64,000 bases of DNA from Halostagnicola kamekurae (GCF_900116205.1 NZ_FOZS01000001.1:186001-250000), one strand, 5' to 3'. Counted from the first letter of the stretch, positions 25,983 to 35,037 are shown. The notes: generated by a model not told the origin, from the letters alone. Made by a program: numbers and translations.

Positions 25983-26576
25983 ATGACGACTGGTCCCACG
26001 GTCCTCGCCGTCTCCGGAAGCCTCAGATCGAAGAGCTACACCAGAACGGGGCTCAAGTACGTCCTCCGAGCCGCCGAGGAGGCGGGCGCACGAACTCGCC
26101 TACTCGATCTTCAGGAGCACGACTTGCCGCTCTACGATCCGGATCTCGACGGGCAAGGCGACGGCGACGAGGTGAAACGGCTCGTCCGCGAGGCGGACGC
26201 CGTCGCCCTCGGAACGCCGGTCTATCACGGGTCGTACTCCGGCGCGCTGAAGAACTTCCACGACTACTGCGGGTTCGACGAGTACGAGGAGACGACCGTC
26301 GGACTGCTCGCGACCGCCGGCGGCGGGAGCTACGGCTCGACGCTTGATCACCTCCGGATCACCGTGCGAGGCGTCCACGGTTGGGTGCTTCCCCACCAGG
26401 TCGGCATCCGCAGCGCGTCCGGGAAGTTCGAGGCGGATTCCGACGCCGTCGACGGGCGCGCTTTCATCGACGATAGCCTGCAAGAGCGCGTCGAAAAACT
26501 CGGCCGGATGCTCACCGACTACGCCTTCATCGAACCGGCCGTGAGCTCGCCTCGAGCGGCCGACGACAGCGAGTGA
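25983..26576 (+). CDS. NAD(P)H-dependent FMN reductase family protein
   Basis: The 197-residue flavodoxin-like protein has the FMN phosphate-binding loop SGSLRSKSYTRTGLKYVL at residues 10-27, then LPLYDPDLDG and GTPVYHGSYSGALKNFHDY near residue 80 and AGGGSYGSTLDHLRITVRGVHGW near residue 110. These features match azoreductase/NADPH-dependent FMN reductases (YieF/SsuE-like). The substrate is not predictable. It is followed within 35 bases by a small membrane protein that has its own promoter. Confidence 0.88.
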   Translation: MTTGPTVLAVSGSLRSKSYTRTGLKYVLRAAEEAGARTRLLDLQEHDLPLYDPDLDGQGDGDEVKRLVREADAVALGTPVYHGSYSGALKNFHDYCGFDEYEETTVGLLATAGGGSYGSTLDHLRITVRGVHGWVLPHQVGIRSASGKFEADSDAVDGRAFIDDSLQERVEKLGRMLTDYAFIEPAVSSPRAADDSE

Positions 26577-26582
26577 CAGCGA

Positions 26583-26590
26583 CTATATAC
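26583..26590 (+). promoter_or_regulatory. TATA box for the small membrane protein gene
   Basis: CTATATAC lies about 22-29 bases before the ATG at 26612, so this gene probably has a leaderless transcript of its own. Confidence 0.55.
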
Positions 26591-26611
26591 GTTCGACAGC
26601 TTCTCTCCGAC

Positions 26612-27013
26612 ATGAACGTGCAATCTCGAGCCGGTTCGTCCGCAGAGGTTTCTACCGGTATAAAACTGCTCGCGGGAGTCATGGGGCTCTGTGCCTGTGC
26701 GCTCGCCGGATTCGGTTTCGTCGCAGCCATCGTTCCCGCCCCCGGAGAGGGAACGGGACCGACGCTGTTCGTGACCGCGCTCGTGCTCGGAATGGGCGTG
26801 GGGATGCTCGTGCTCGCCGCCGGCCTGTGGCTCGGCACTTCGTGGGCGTGGACGTGTGGCTGCATCCTCTACGCCGGGAGCGCGTTCGGTGGGCTTTCTA
26901 CCGGTATCCGATCGGCCGGTCTCCCCGTGCTCGCCGGCGGCATCGTCTCCGGGCTCATCGCGGCGTACCTCTACCGCGAGCGCGAGCAGTTCGGCATCGA
27001 ATTCGGCCAGTAG
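26612..27013 (+). CDS. Small integral membrane protein, four predicted helices
   Basis: The 133-residue protein has four hydrophobic segments: residues 17-40 (IKLLAGVMGLCACALAGFGFVAAIV), 50-75 (LFVTALVLGMGVGMLVLAAGLWLG), 78-95 and 98-118. It ends in the charged YLYREREQFGIEFGQ. It has no motif I can name. The ATG at 26612 follows the TATA box at leaderless distance; a GTG at 26573 is in frame but lies before that box. Confidence 0.75.
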   Translation: MNVQSRAGSSAEVSTGIKLLAGVMGLCACALAGFGFVAAIVPAPGEGTGPTLFVTALVLGMGVGMLVLAAGLWLGTSWAWTCGCILYAGSAFGGLSTGIRSAGLPVLAGGIVSGLIAAYLYREREQFGIEFGQ

Positions 27014-27043
27014 CGTCCAGCGTACCAGAGGGCAGAACGTGAC

Positions 27044-27292
27044 TCACTCGAGTCCGACCAGCCGCTCTTTTTCGACCCGCGAGCGCTGTTTGATCTCGTA
27101 CTCGCGGGACATCGCGGCCGACTTCGAGTCGTAGCGCTCGCGGTAGACGACTTCGACTGGCGTTCGCGCTCGCGTGTACTTCGCGCCGTCGCCCGCGTTG
27201 TGCTCGGCGACGCGGCGCTCGAGGTCCGTCGTGTAGCCGGTGTAGAGACTCCCATCGGCGCACTCGAGGACGTAGACGACGTGGTCTGCCAT
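27044..27292 (-). CDS. GIY-YIG domain protein (UPF0213 type)
   Basis: The 82-residue product is a complete single GIY-YIG domain of the UPF0213 type: [48 protein letters not shown] and [17 protein letters not shown]. The active-site Tyr, Arg and Glu are present. Stand-alone members are thought to act in DNA repair or restriction-like roles, but few have been tested. I use the ATG at 27292 (MADHVVYV); a longer frame starts at 27319. Confidence 0.88.
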   Translation of the reverse strand: MADHVVYVLECADGSLYTGYTTDLERRVAEHNAGDGAKYTRARTPVEVVYRERYDSKSAAMSREYEIKQRSRVEKERLVGLE

Positions 27293-27400
27293 CGCGTATC
27301 GGTTCGTCGACGGCGACAAAAAGCGTCCGGACCGAAACCGGATGGTTCGAGTATCGACGCGTGATCGACCGCCGCTCCGTTAGAGCGCGTGATGACCGGA

Positions 27401-27550
27401 TCAGACGCTCCGAGCGCGCTCTCGAGCAGCTTCTGCGATTCCTGCGTTCGCCGAGCAGCTAACGCACGCGTGAATCTCGCCGTGCTCGTCTGCAAACACG
27501 CGAGCGAACCGTTCCGACACGTGCGCGCTGCAGTGGTTACACTGTGGCAT
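27401..27550 (-). CDS. Small DUF7563-type zinc-finger protein, 49 residues
   Basis: The minus strand from the ATG at 27550 to the TGA at 27401 encodes MPQCNHCSAHVSERFARVF, then ADEHGEIHACVSCSANAGIAE and a basic end. Two CxxC pairs (CNHC and CVSC) make a tiny zinc finger. This sequence pattern recurs across Halobacteria as very short single-domain proteins, here recognised from memory. Function unknown; DNA or protein contact is a guess. AT-rich sequence lies before the start (a TTATTTTCG stretch on the minus strand). Confidence 0.8.
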   Translation of the reverse strand: MPQCNHCSAHVSERFARVFADEHGEIHACVSCSANAGIAEAARERARSV

Positions 27551-27683
27551 GGTATGCCGGCGTTCGCCGGTACTCGAAAATAATGGTGCGCTACACTAAA
27601 TATCCTTCCATTAGAACAGCTTTCCTTTCTGCGTTACAAAGAATATTTTTCGAGATTCGGCATTCACCTTGTCCGTCGAACGC

Positions 27684-28457
27684 TTACTCGCGCTCGGCCG
27701 TGCGAGCGGCTCGATCGACGGCACGCGCGACGAGCGACGCCTGCGCCCCGGCGACGAAGCCGGCGTCGATGTTGACGACGGACAGCACGGTACAGGACTG
27801 GAGCATTCCGGCGAGGGCCGCCTCGCCGTCGCCGCCGTGTCCGTAGCCGCTCGAGACGGGGATCGCGATTACGGGCGCGTCGACCAGTCCGGCCACAACC
27901 GTCGGCAGCGCCCCCTCGCGCCCGGCGGCGACGACGACCACGTCCGCCGACCGTATCCTGTCGGTCTGGTCGAGTATGCGGTCGAGCGCCGCGACGCCGA
28001 CGTCGTCGATCCGGTCGACGGTCGCCCCCGCGTCCTCGCAGACGACCTGCGCCTCGTCGGCGACCGGCCCGTCGACCGTCCCCGCGGTGACGATCGCGAC
28101 GGTCGCCTCGAGCGAGGGGCGCTCGTACGACGACGACCGAACGAGCGCGGACGTGCTCCAGCGCTCGATGGTTGCCCCAGCCTCGGCGTCCTCGACCGCG
28201 GCCTCGAGAACCCGGAACTGTTCGTCCGAGAGGCGGGTCACGAGCGCCCGCCCCGTCGTCTCGAGTGCGGTCGTCGCCAGCGACGCGACGGCTTCGGGCG
28301 GTTTTCCGTCGGCCAGAATTCCCTCCGGAATGCCGCGACGCTGTCGGCGTGTCGCATCGAATCGACCGGCGTCGTCGGTGACGTACCCAGCGAGTTCAGC
28401 TTCGGCTTCTGCCGGGGAAAGAGAGCCCTCCGCAACGGCTTCGAGAAGTTCGCGCAT
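27684..28457 (-). CDS. larB: Nickel-pincer cofactor synthase LarB
   Basis: LarB carboxylates nicotinic acid adenine dinucleotide, the first step to the nickel-pincer nucleotide cofactor of lactate racemase. The 257-residue protein has an N-terminal helical part (MRELLEAVAEGSLSPAEAEAEL), then DATRRQRRGIPEGILADGK, and the PurE-like core: VTAGTVDGPVADEAQVVCEDAG, VVVVAAGREGALPTVVAGLVDAPVIAIPVSSGYGHGGDGEAAL. The ATG at 28457 gives the family N-terminus. No larC, larE or larA is in the window. Confidence 0.93.
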   Translation of the reverse strand: MRELLEAVAEGSLSPAEAEAELAGYVTDDAGRFDATRRQRRGIPEGILADGKPPEAVASLATTALETTGRALVTRLSDEQFRVLEAAVEDAEAGATIERWSTSALVRSSSYERPSLEATVAIVTAGTVDGPVADEAQVVCEDAGATVDRIDDVGVAALDRILDQTDRIRSADVVVVAAGREGALPTVVAGLVDAPVIAIPVSSGYGHGGDGEAALAGMLQSCTVLSVVNIDAGFVAGAQASLVARAVDRAARTAERE

Positions 28458-28663
28458 AGTCACCTCTCGTCGGTGCAACTACTCGAATCCGTCGGCACGG
28501 GTTCCGAACCGACTCGAGGAGCGCGCGCGAGCGAGGTTTCGGCGCATTTCGCCAATTCTCGGTCTGCCAGTGATTCATCGGACATATATTTTCCGGTGAG
28601 GTGGGGTGGCGGAACCGACGAATTGGCCCCTGCAAACCCAGTATTGGCGGTAGTAACCGAAAT

Positions 28664-28672
28664 GATTATAAG
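28664..28672 (+). promoter_or_regulatory. TATA box for the DUF1931 gene
   Basis: GATTATAAG is 26-34 bases before the ATG at 28698, fitting a leaderless transcript. Confidence 0.55.
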
Positions 28673-28697
28673 AGGGAAACGGAAACGAGTATTTCGT

Positions 28698-28865
28698 ATG
28701 GCAGATCTGATCGTCAAAGCCGCCGTAAAGGAAGCGCTCGATGACAAGAACGTCGCCTCGGACTTCTACGAAGCACTCGACGAGGAAGTCGACGAGCTTC
28801 TCGAGGACGCAGCACGACGTGCCGAAGCGAACGACCGGAAGACGGTCCAGCCGCGCGACCTGTAA
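28698..28865 (+). CDS. DUF1931 histone-fold small protein
   Basis: The 55-residue product, MADLIVKAAVKEALDDKNVAS followed by DFYEALDEEVDELLEDAARRAEANDRKTVQPRDL, is the haloarchaeal DUF1931 protein. The end RRAEANDRKTVQPRDL is the histone-fold L2-helix motif. Known relatives are short, acidic, histone-fold proteins; whether they bind DNA in haloarchaea is not established. A longer frame is open upstream but lacks coding character and crosses the TATA box. The nearest neighbours are larB (divergent) and the IPP isomerase (convergent). Confidence 0.9.
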   Translation: MADLIVKAAVKEALDDKNVASDFYEALDEEVDELLEDAARRAEANDRKTVQPRDL

Positions 28866-29027
28866 GGCTCGCTCGCAAATTTTTCATTTCTTCGCAACCA
28901 CTCGAGAGCGACGCAACTGCGATACCACCGATCGAGAGCGATGCTATCGGCTATATTCGAGTCGGGAACAGCAACAAGATCCATCCTCGAGCGTCGTGTC
29001 GGGCGTGTGTAAGCGGTGGGCAACCGC

Positions 29028-30092
29028 TCAGCGCTCGCGTCGTTCCTCGAGGTACTCCTTCGTCCGCCCGAGAACGACGTAGTCGGCCGACTGAAGCTCC
29101 GAGACCGACGCCGAGCCTGTGACGAACATCGCCGTCCGAAGCTCGAGTGCGAGCGTCTCGATCAGGTCGACGACCGCTTCGGTTCCCTGCCCGGCCGGCG
29201 CGAGAAACGGTTTCGCCAGGCCGCCGGCGCGAGCGCCCAGCGCGATGGCTTTCGCGATGTCGAGCCCCGAGCGGACGCCGCCGCTCGCGACGACGCAGTC
29301 GTGCGATTCTGCCGCCTCGAGCGTGCTGACCGCGGTCGGGACGCCCCAGGCGCGAAACAGCTGTCCGATGCCCTCCTGTCGGTCGGCGCCGACGGCGGCG
29401 GCCCGGTAGGACTCGATGCCCGACCACGTCGTCCCGCCCTTGCCGGCCACGTCGATGGCGTCGACGCCCGCATCGGCGAGCCGTCGAGCGACGTCCCTCG
29501 AGATGCCGTTGCCCGTCTCCTTGACGACGACGGGGACGCTCAGTTCGCTCGCGACGCGCTCTATCTCCGCGAGACAGCCCCGAGCGTCGATGTCGCCCTC
29601 GGGCTGGACGGCCTCCTGTAGGAAGTTCAGATGGATCGCCATCGCGTCGGCGTCGATCATCTCGACGGCTCGCTCGACGTCGCCGACGTCGTACTCGAGC
29701 AGCTGCGCCGCGCCGACGTTACCGTAGAGGACGGCGTCGGGTGCGACCTCGCGGACGACCGTGTAGGACTCGAGTAAGTCCTCGTCGGTTAGCTCGAGAC
29801 CGGCGCGCTGGCTGCCAACGCCCATGGCGATTCCGGTCTCCTGGGCGGCTTCGGCGAGCGCCCGGTTGAGCTTCGTGGTGTTGGGATGGCCGCCGGTCAT
29901 GCTCTCGATGACGATCGGTGCGGCCAGTTCGTGCCCGAACAGCGTCGTCGTCGTGTCGATTTCGTCGCGATGGATCTCGGGAAGCGCGTCGTGGACCAGA
30001 TCGATGTCAGCGAATCCCGTCCCCGACGTCTCGACGTCTTCTTCGTGAATGATGCGAATGTGGTCGTCTTTCCTGTCGGAAGTCTCGGGCAT
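29028..30092 (-). CDS. fni: Type 2 isopentenyl-diphosphate delta-isomerase
   Basis: This FMN-dependent enzyme interconverts IPP and DMAPP for the isoprenoid lipids of archaea. The 354-residue protein shows RKDDHIRI at residues 7-14, [65 protein letters not shown] and [29 protein letters not shown]. These include the flavin and diphosphate-binding residues. The start at 30092 ([11 protein letters not shown]) is the conserved one; the frame upstream is only read-through of the next gene's antisense strand. Confidence 0.95.
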   Translation of the reverse strand: MPETSDRKDDHIRIIHEEDVETSGTGFADIDLVHDALPEIHRDEIDTTTTLFGHELAAPIVIESMTGGHPNTTKLNRALAEAAQETGIAMGVGSQRAGLELTDEDLLESYTVVREVAPDAVLYGNVGAAQLLEYDVGDVERAVEMIDADAMAIHLNFLQEAVQPEGDIDARGCLAEIERVASELSVPVVVKETGNGISRDVARRLADAGVDAIDVAGKGGTTWSGIESYRAAAVGADRQEGIGQLFRAWGVPTAVSTLEAAESHDCVVASGGVRSGLDIAKAIALGARAGGLAKPFLAPAGQGTEAVVDLIETLALELRTAMFVTGSASVSELQSADYVVLGRTKEYLEERRER

Positions 30093-30228
30093 CGGTTCGT
30101 CTCTACTACGGGAGTTACGATAGGAGATTGAAAAGGTGTCCATTCGGGGTGGTTCCTGTCGTCGGCGTTTCACGACCGCGAGAGCCCGACCCAGAACGTT
30201 TTGTCGACTGGTTCCGTCTCTCACTACC

Positions 30229-30645
30229 ATGTACCGACTCCCGCTCGTCGCGTTCGGCCTGCTCGAGGCAGCCTTCCCGGATCGGATCGTCGCCGCGGCG
30301 GAACGGCTCGCCTTCGACAACCCCGGCGAGGGACGGCTTCGGTCGTGGACGCTCCCGATGGCGCGACTCGAGGGACTCGTCTTCTGCTGGCTCGTCCTCT
30401 CCGGAAAGACGAACGCGCCCGTGATCACCCGAACGATCGGGGTCATCGGCCTGCCGGCCTTCCTCGCCCCGCGCCGATTCGTCACGCTCGCGCTCGAAAC
30501 GGCCTACGAGAATCCGGCGGATCTCGAGTTGAAACCGTGGGTCGTCCCCGCGACGCGGCTGCTCGGGGTCTGTTACGTCGCCGTCGCGTTGTTCTCCCGG
30601 CGAGCGCGGGCCGCGGCGAATCAGGATCTCGACACAGTCGAGTAA
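30229..30645 (+). CDS. Conserved haloarchaeal membrane-associated protein
   Basis: The 138-residue protein begins [50 protein letters not shown] and has short hydrophobic helices near residues 45-60, 65-85 and 112-128. A repeated theme ([23 protein letters not shown] and [23 protein letters not shown]) shows that it is an internal duplication of about 60 residues. I know of no function. It diverges from fni. Confidence 0.7.
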   Translation: MYRLPLVAFGLLEAAFPDRIVAAAERLAFDNPGEGRLRSWTLPMARLEGLVFCWLVLSGKTNAPVITRTIGVIGLPAFLAPRRFVTLALETAYENPADLELKPWVVPATRLLGVCYVAVALFSRRARAAANQDLDTVE

Positions 30646-30709
30646 TCGAAAACAATCCATTGCAGTCGTTGATCGTGTCGAATTCGCTCATGTCGTGACG
30701 GGTGAAAGA

Positions 30710-30717
30710 AATATTTA
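30710..30717 (+). promoter_or_regulatory. TATA box for the next small membrane protein
   Basis: AATATTTA lies about 24-31 bases before the ATG at 30741. Confidence 0.5.
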
Positions 30718-30740
30718 CACACGCCTTCCATGGCTATCGT

Positions 30741-31127
30741 ATGGATACATCGCCATTGATAGCCGTTCTGGTTGGCACAGCCGTCAGTATCGCGACCTAC
30801 CAGCTGTTTTCACCCAGTTGGCACATCCTCCTCGTAGTCGGCTGTCTGTACGCCGCGACGGCGTATTTTCACTTCGCGACCGACGCCTCGCTTTTCAGCC
30901 GAACGCTCTCGTTCGAAGACAGGAAAACGGCAGTTGCCCACGGCGTCGGCCTGTTCGGGTTGGCCATGAGCCCAGTCGCGTTCGGACAGTACTACACTCG
31001 CGCCGACATCGATCCAGTGTTTTTGCTCTGGTTCGTCGGCCTGATCGCCTTTCTGCTCCTCGCTGCAGACGCGGCACTGAAGCAGTCCTCGAGTCGTCCG
31101 GAATCTGAATTCGGTTCAGTGCGGTAA
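30741..31127 (+). CDS. Small integral membrane protein, four predicted helices
   Basis: The 128-residue product has hydrophobic stretches near residues 5-22, 26-43, 66-83 and 90-112, separated by short charged loops (FSRTLSFEDRKTAVAHG). It carries no recognisable domain. The ATG at 30741 sits at leaderless distance from the TATA box; the longer frame beginning with GTG at 30702 would start before that box. Confidence 0.68.
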   Translation: MDTSPLIAVLVGTAVSIATYQLFSPSWHILLVVGCLYAATAYFHFATDASLFSRTLSFEDRKTAVAHGVGLFGLAMSPVAFGQYYTRADIDPVFLLWFVGLIAFLLLAADAALKQSSSRPESEFGSVR

Positions 31128-31355
31128 TTCACCGGAATCTATGCTCCAAATCCCCTCCAGATCCGCTGTACCAGCGGCACCGACGGGGCGAAGCTGTCGA
31201 CCGAGACTGCTCCACTGACTGCGTCGATCCGACAGTGACCGCGACTACCCTCGAGTCGAAACGGAGGGGTCGCGGACCGCTCGCTGTCGAAGCCGTTGTG
31301 GACCCGAGGCGAAACAAGGGGTTCGGCGGGGAACTCGACACGCCGCCGGAGCGTC

Positions 31356-31379
31356 CTCGAGCGACCCTGGTCGCTCGAG
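31356..31379. terminator. Long perfect inverted repeat between convergent genes
   Basis: CTCGAGCGACC and GGTCGCTCGAG are exact complements separated by CT. The 11-base arms lie 27 bases beyond the end of the dolichol-kinase-like gene and in the gap after the preceding membrane protein. A bidirectional terminator is the simplest reading, since the flanking genes converge. Confidence 0.5.
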
Positions 31380-31405
31380 TTCGACCACCAACGCGACTCG
31401 GCCCC

Positions 31406-31990
31406 TCAAACTGGTACGAACTCGAGGGCGACCCACGCCAGACAGGCGGCGTAGATCGGAATCGTCAGGTTGTCGTCGATGATGTAGGTGCGGATCTCGA
31501 GGGTGACGCCGTCGGCCAGCGTCGCGCCTACCGCGGCGGCGATCGCGGCGACGAGTCCCATGAAGGGGACCGCGATCACCGTCGAGACGAGAAACATCGT
31601 GACGAGAACCTTCGGGGGTTTGATCCGCTGGAGGCTGTTATCGGAGACCGCACCGCTGATCGGGTCGCCGAGCGCGAGCATCAACATCGCCGGGAGGGCG
31701 ATATCCGGTTCGAAGACGACGACGACGGCGGCCATGCTGATCATGTACAGCGCGTAGGCGGCGGGGTTGTCCTGTTCATACTCGCGGGTGAGCACGTCGT
31801 AGAGTCGCCAGTCGAGGCCCACCTGCAATCGCAGGAACTCGAGGACGAGCGCACCGGTCGCGAGAACCACCATGAGAGCCTGAAACCGGGGCCACGTCAG
31901 CCCGAGATCGAGGGCGGAAGCGAGCAAGTAGAGAGCAACCAGTCCGGAGCCGCTGGCGTGGACCAGTCGTCGCTTTAGTTCGTCGGCCAT
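31406..31990 (-). CDS. Dolichol kinase-like membrane protein (CTP-transferase fold)
   Basis: The 194-residue membrane protein starts MADELKRRLVHASGSGLVALYLLA, the motif typical of the dolichol/phytol kinase family (K-R-x-x-H near the N-terminus), and carries the CDP-binding-type motif MLALGDPISGAVSD and VGATLADGVTLEI. About seven hydrophobic helices fit the family. In archaea such enzymes are thought to phosphorylate dolichol for glycosylation or lipid salvage; the substrate here is inferred from family membership. Confidence 0.82.
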   Translation of the reverse strand: MADELKRRLVHASGSGLVALYLLASALDLGLTWPRFQALMVVLATGALVLEFLRLQVGLDWRLYDVLTREYEQDNPAAYALYMISMAAVVVVFEPDIALPAMLMLALGDPISGAVSDNSLQRIKPPKVLVTMFLVSTVIAVPFMGLVAAIAAAVGATLADGVTLEIRTYIIDDNLTIPIYAACLAWVALEFVPV

Positions 31991-32060
31991 CCCCTGAAAC
32001 CTCGAAACACGTGACCTTCAGTTCGTCGGTTACCCGACGAAGCGTTTATTCTCGGGCGAG

Positions 32061-33845
32061 TTACCGTTCTCCCTCGAGGTCGTCGAACGCGACCTCGCCT
32101 GCCCGAAGCGCCGTGAGCGTGTCCGCGATCTCGTCGATCGGCAGGCGTTTCTGATCGGTCGAGTCGCGCTCACGAACCGTGACGGTGGTTTCCTCGTTTT
32201 CGAGCGTCTCGTAATCGACGGTCACACAGAACGGCGTACCGACCTCGTCCTGCCTGCGATACCGCCTGCCGATGTTCCCCGAATCGTCGTAGGTGACCGC
32301 TAGTCCGGCCTCCCGCAGCGTCGAGGCGACCTCCTCGGCCAGCTCCTCGAGTTCGTCGTCGTTTTGCAGCGGGAACACGCCGACGAACGTCGGCGCGACC
32401 TCCGGCTCGAGTCCCAGGTAGGTCCGCTCCTCGCCGGCGACCTCGTCCTCGCGGTAGGCGTGGTGGAGGACGGTGTAAACGAGCCGGTCGACGCCGAAGG
32501 AGGGTTCGACGACGTGGGGGACGATGTGCTCGCCGGCCTCGGTCTGCTCCTCGACGGCGAAGCCCGTCTTCTCGAGCGGGATCTCGTGGGCCTCGCCCTC
32601 GAGTTCGATTTCGACCGTCTCGTTCTCGAAGGCCGCCCGATCGCGTTCTGCGAGGGCCTCGAGTTCGTCCACGACGGCCTGCGCGTCGCCGCCGAACTCC
32701 GGACCCAGGTAGCTCATGTCGGGATCGACGGTCGCGCGCTCGACGGTTTTGGGCTCGTCGTACTGCCGGAAAACGGTAAAGCGATCCTCCGAGTGCTCGG
32801 CGTGTTTCGAGAGGTCGTAGTCGCTGCGGTAGGCGAACCCGGCCATCTCGATCCAGTTACCGTCGATTTCGCTCTCGGCGTCCCAGCAGTCGGCGGCGTA
32901 GTGGGCGCGCTCGCCCGCGAGGTGCTGGCGGAACCGGAACCGGTCCATGTCGACGCCCACGGCGTCGTACCACGGTTTGGCGACGCCGAGGAAGTAGCCC
33001 ACCCACGGACTCGAGATCGTGCCGTCAGCGACGGCCTCGCCGATGGTCGTCCGGATTTCCGCGCCGTCCTCGGCGTTCTGCTCGTCGGCTGGGTACAGCG
33101 TCACTTCGACGTCTTCGACGGCCTCGAGGTCCGGCTCGTCCGTCTCGGGGTCGATGAAGTACTCGAGTTCGGCCTGGGTGAACTCGCGGGTGCGGATGAT
33201 CGACCGCCGCGGGCTGATCTCGTTGCGGTAGGCCCGACCGATCTGGGTGACGCCGAACGGCAGCGTGTTCCGGGCGTACTCCTTGAGCCGCGGGAACTCG
33301 ACGAAGATGCCCTGTGCGGTCTCGGGCCGGAGGTATCCCGGCTGTGCGTCGCCGGGACCGATGTTCGTCGCGAACATGAGGTTGAACGCCTCGACGGCTT
33401 GGCCCGCGAGCCCCGCGCCGCAGGCGGGACAGACGAGTTCGTGCTCGGCGATGACCTCCTCGACCTCCGGAATCGGCAGGCTCTCGGCGTCCTCGTACTC
33501 CGTCTCGTCCTCGACGACGTGGTCCGCGCGGTGGCTCTCGCCGCAGTCGGGACACTCGACGAGCATGTCGTCGAAGCCGTCGAGGTGACCCGACGCCTCG
33601 AAGACCGGCTCGGGCATGATGGTCGGTGCGTCGATCTCCATGTTGCCCTCCTCGAGGGCAAATCGGTCGCGCCAGGCGTCCTCGACGTTGCTCTTCAGCG
33701 AAGCGCCCTGCGGGCCGAAGGTGTAGAAGCCGCCGACGCCGCCGTAGGCACCCGAGGACTGGAAGAAGTACCCGCGGCGCTTGGCGAGTTCGACGAGCCG
33801 TTCGCTCGTTCGCTCGGCCGGTTCGGCGGACGCGTCGTCACTCAT
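32061..33845 (-). CDS. glyS: Glycine--tRNA ligase
   Basis: This class II synthetase charges tRNA-Gly. The 594-residue dimeric-type enzyme has the N-terminal GYFFQSSGAYGGVGGFYTFGPQG, motif 1 to motif 2 with LRPETAQGIFVEFPRLKEY, GRAYRNEISPRRSIIRTREFTQAELEYF, a zinc-knuckle-like CPDCGESH...CPACG, motif 3 near FGVDRLVYTVLHHAYRED, and a C-terminal anticodon-binding domain. All motifs are intact. Its ATG lies inside the CBS gene's last codons (8-base overlap), so the two genes are coupled. Confidence 0.96.
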   Translation of the reverse strand: MSDDASAEPAERTSERLVELAKRRGYFFQSSGAYGGVGGFYTFGPQGASLKSNVEDAWRDRFALEEGNMEIDAPTIMPEPVFEASGHLDGFDDMLVECPDCGESHRADHVVEDETEYEDAESLPIPEVEEVIAEHELVCPACGAGLAGQAVEAFNLMFATNIGPGDAQPGYLRPETAQGIFVEFPRLKEYARNTLPFGVTQIGRAYRNEISPRRSIIRTREFTQAELEYFIDPETDEPDLEAVEDVEVTLYPADEQNAEDGAEIRTTIGEAVADGTISSPWVGYFLGVAKPWYDAVGVDMDRFRFRQHLAGERAHYAADCWDAESEIDGNWIEMAGFAYRSDYDLSKHAEHSEDRFTVFRQYDEPKTVERATVDPDMSYLGPEFGGDAQAVVDELEALAERDRAAFENETVEIELEGEAHEIPLEKTGFAVEEQTEAGEHIVPHVVEPSFGVDRLVYTVLHHAYREDEVAGEERTYLGLEPEVAPTFVGVFPLQNDDELEELAEEVASTLREAGLAVTYDDSGNIGRRYRRQDEVGTPFCVTVDYETLENEETTVTVRERDSTDQKRLPIDEIADTLTALRAGEVAFDDLEGER

Positions 33846-34689
33846 ACAGCGCCTCCAGCAGGTCGACGTCGCAGACGATGCCCGCCAGGTGTTCGCCGGT
33901 CACCATCGGAATCTGCTCGATGTCGTTGCTGATCATGGCCTGTGCGGTCTCCTGAATCGACTTCTTGGCCGTCACCGTGACGACGTCGCCGGTCATGAAG
34001 TCCCGGACGGGACCGGTCGGAATCTCGATGTCTCGAGTCGGCAGGTAGCGGCTCCCGACGCCCTTGATACCCTCCCAGGAGTAGTCGGCGTCCTGGTCCG
34101 GGAAGTTGTTCCCCGTTTCCTCTTCGCCCTCGACGATCCGGGCGACATCGATGATGTCGACCTCGGTGAGCACACCGCTCATGGTTCCCTCGTTGTCGAG
34201 TGCGACCGCGTACGGGACGTTCGCGTAGAACAACTCGCGCTCTGCGACGATCAACGGCGTCCCCTCGTAGGTCGCGTTGACATCTTCGCTCGCGTAGGAT
34301 TCGACGACGTCGTCGGTCTCCTGATCGCCTGCCGCGATGGCGTGGATGACGTCGGTTACCGTGACTATTCCCTCGAACTCCCCGTCCACGACTGGAACGC
34401 GTCGTGCGCCCTGCTCGACCATCGTCCGCGCGACGTCCTCGAGCGACGTCTCCGCCGTCGTCGTCGGAACGTCCTCGAGCAGCATGACGAGCTGGTCTTC
34501 GTCGGGCTGTTCGATTAAGACGTCTCGAGAGACGAGCCCCCGGTACTCGGTCCCCTCGTCGGTCGATTTGACGACGGGAACCGACGAGAACGACTGCTTC
34601 TGGAGGTACTCGAGCACGTCGCTTCTGGTTCCCGGCAGTTCGACGGTCACGACGTCTTCGCGCGGCGTCATCGCGTCGGCTACGTTCAT
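33838..34689 (-). CDS. CBS-domain protein, four CBS motifs
   Basis: The 283-residue protein holds two Bateman pairs. Its motif runs MNVADAMTPREDVVTV, VPVVKSTDEGTEYRGLVSRDVL, VARTMVEQGARRVPVVDGEFEGIVTVTDVIHA, then YANVPYAVALDNEGTMSGVLTEVDIIDVAR and RDFMTGDVVTVTAKKSIQETAQAMISNDIEQIPMVTGEHLAGIVCDVDLLEALY. CBS pairs bind adenosyl ligands and often sense energy state. Located upstream of and overlapping glyS, it shares its transcript. Its ligand and target are unknown. Confidence 0.9.
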   Translation of the reverse strand: MNVADAMTPREDVVTVELPGTRSDVLEYLQKQSFSSVPVVKSTDEGTEYRGLVSRDVLIEQPDEDQLVMLLEDVPTTTAETSLEDVARTMVEQGARRVPVVDGEFEGIVTVTDVIHAIAAGDQETDDVVESYASEDVNATYEGTPLIVAERELFYANVPYAVALDNEGTMSGVLTEVDIIDVARIVEGEEETGNNFPDQDADYSWEGIKGVGSRYLPTRDIEIPTGPVRDFMTGDVVTVTAKKSIQETAQAMISNDIEQIPMVTGEHLAGIVCDVDLLEALYE

Positions 34690-34714
34690 GTCCCGGTTGT
34701 ACGGCGAAAATGAG

Positions 34715-34720
34715 TATAAA
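34715..34720 (-). promoter_or_regulatory. TATA box of the CBS-glyS operon
   Basis: On the minus strand TTTATA lies 26-31 bases before the ATG at 34689, so the operon probably begins without a leader. Confidence 0.6.
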
Positions 34721-34842
34721 CCCAGTGTTTCCGTCATCGCCCTCGAGTCGCTCCCGACCGCGGACGGAGCGGCGCTCTCGTCCTCGTATACGGTAGATTC
34801 GGTGCCGATCGTCTCTTCCCGCGGACAGTCCGTTTCGATGCG

Positions 34843-34848
34843 TTTATA
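34843..34848 (+). promoter_or_regulatory. TATA box for the DUF7556-type small gene
   Basis: TTTATA lies 25-30 bases before the ATG at 34873. Confidence 0.6.
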
Positions 34849-34872
34849 CGTGTGTGGGTGTGAACTTCTCCC

Positions 34873-35037
34873 ATGCCCAACACTCACGCACACTCGGTTG
34901 GGTCCGACGACACCGTCGTTGGCTCCATCGATTCGGGAGGCTCGAGCAGCGAGTACGTCATCGCGGACATCTCCGCCGACGGTGCGTGGCTCTCGATGCA
35001 AGCCGACGCCGCGCCGGAGCTCCCGGCCTGGCGATAG
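34873..35037 (+). CDS. Small DUF7556-type acidic protein, 54 residues
   Basis: The frame encodes MPNTHAHSVGSDDTVVGSID, then SGGSSSEYVIADISADGAWLS and MQADAAPELPAWR. The core EYVIADISxDxAWLSM and the ending PxWR match a very short family I know from other Halobacteria (DUF7556). It has a good leaderless promoter. Function unknown. Confidence 0.78.
   Translation: MPNTHAHSVGSDDTVVGSIDSGGSSSEYVIADISADGAWLSMQADAAPELPAWR

Noticed and set aside
24338-26347. A 669-codon frame antisense to the phosphohexomutase.
   Set aside because: It runs across a promoter and into the flavin reductase gene in the wrong frame, and has no domain.
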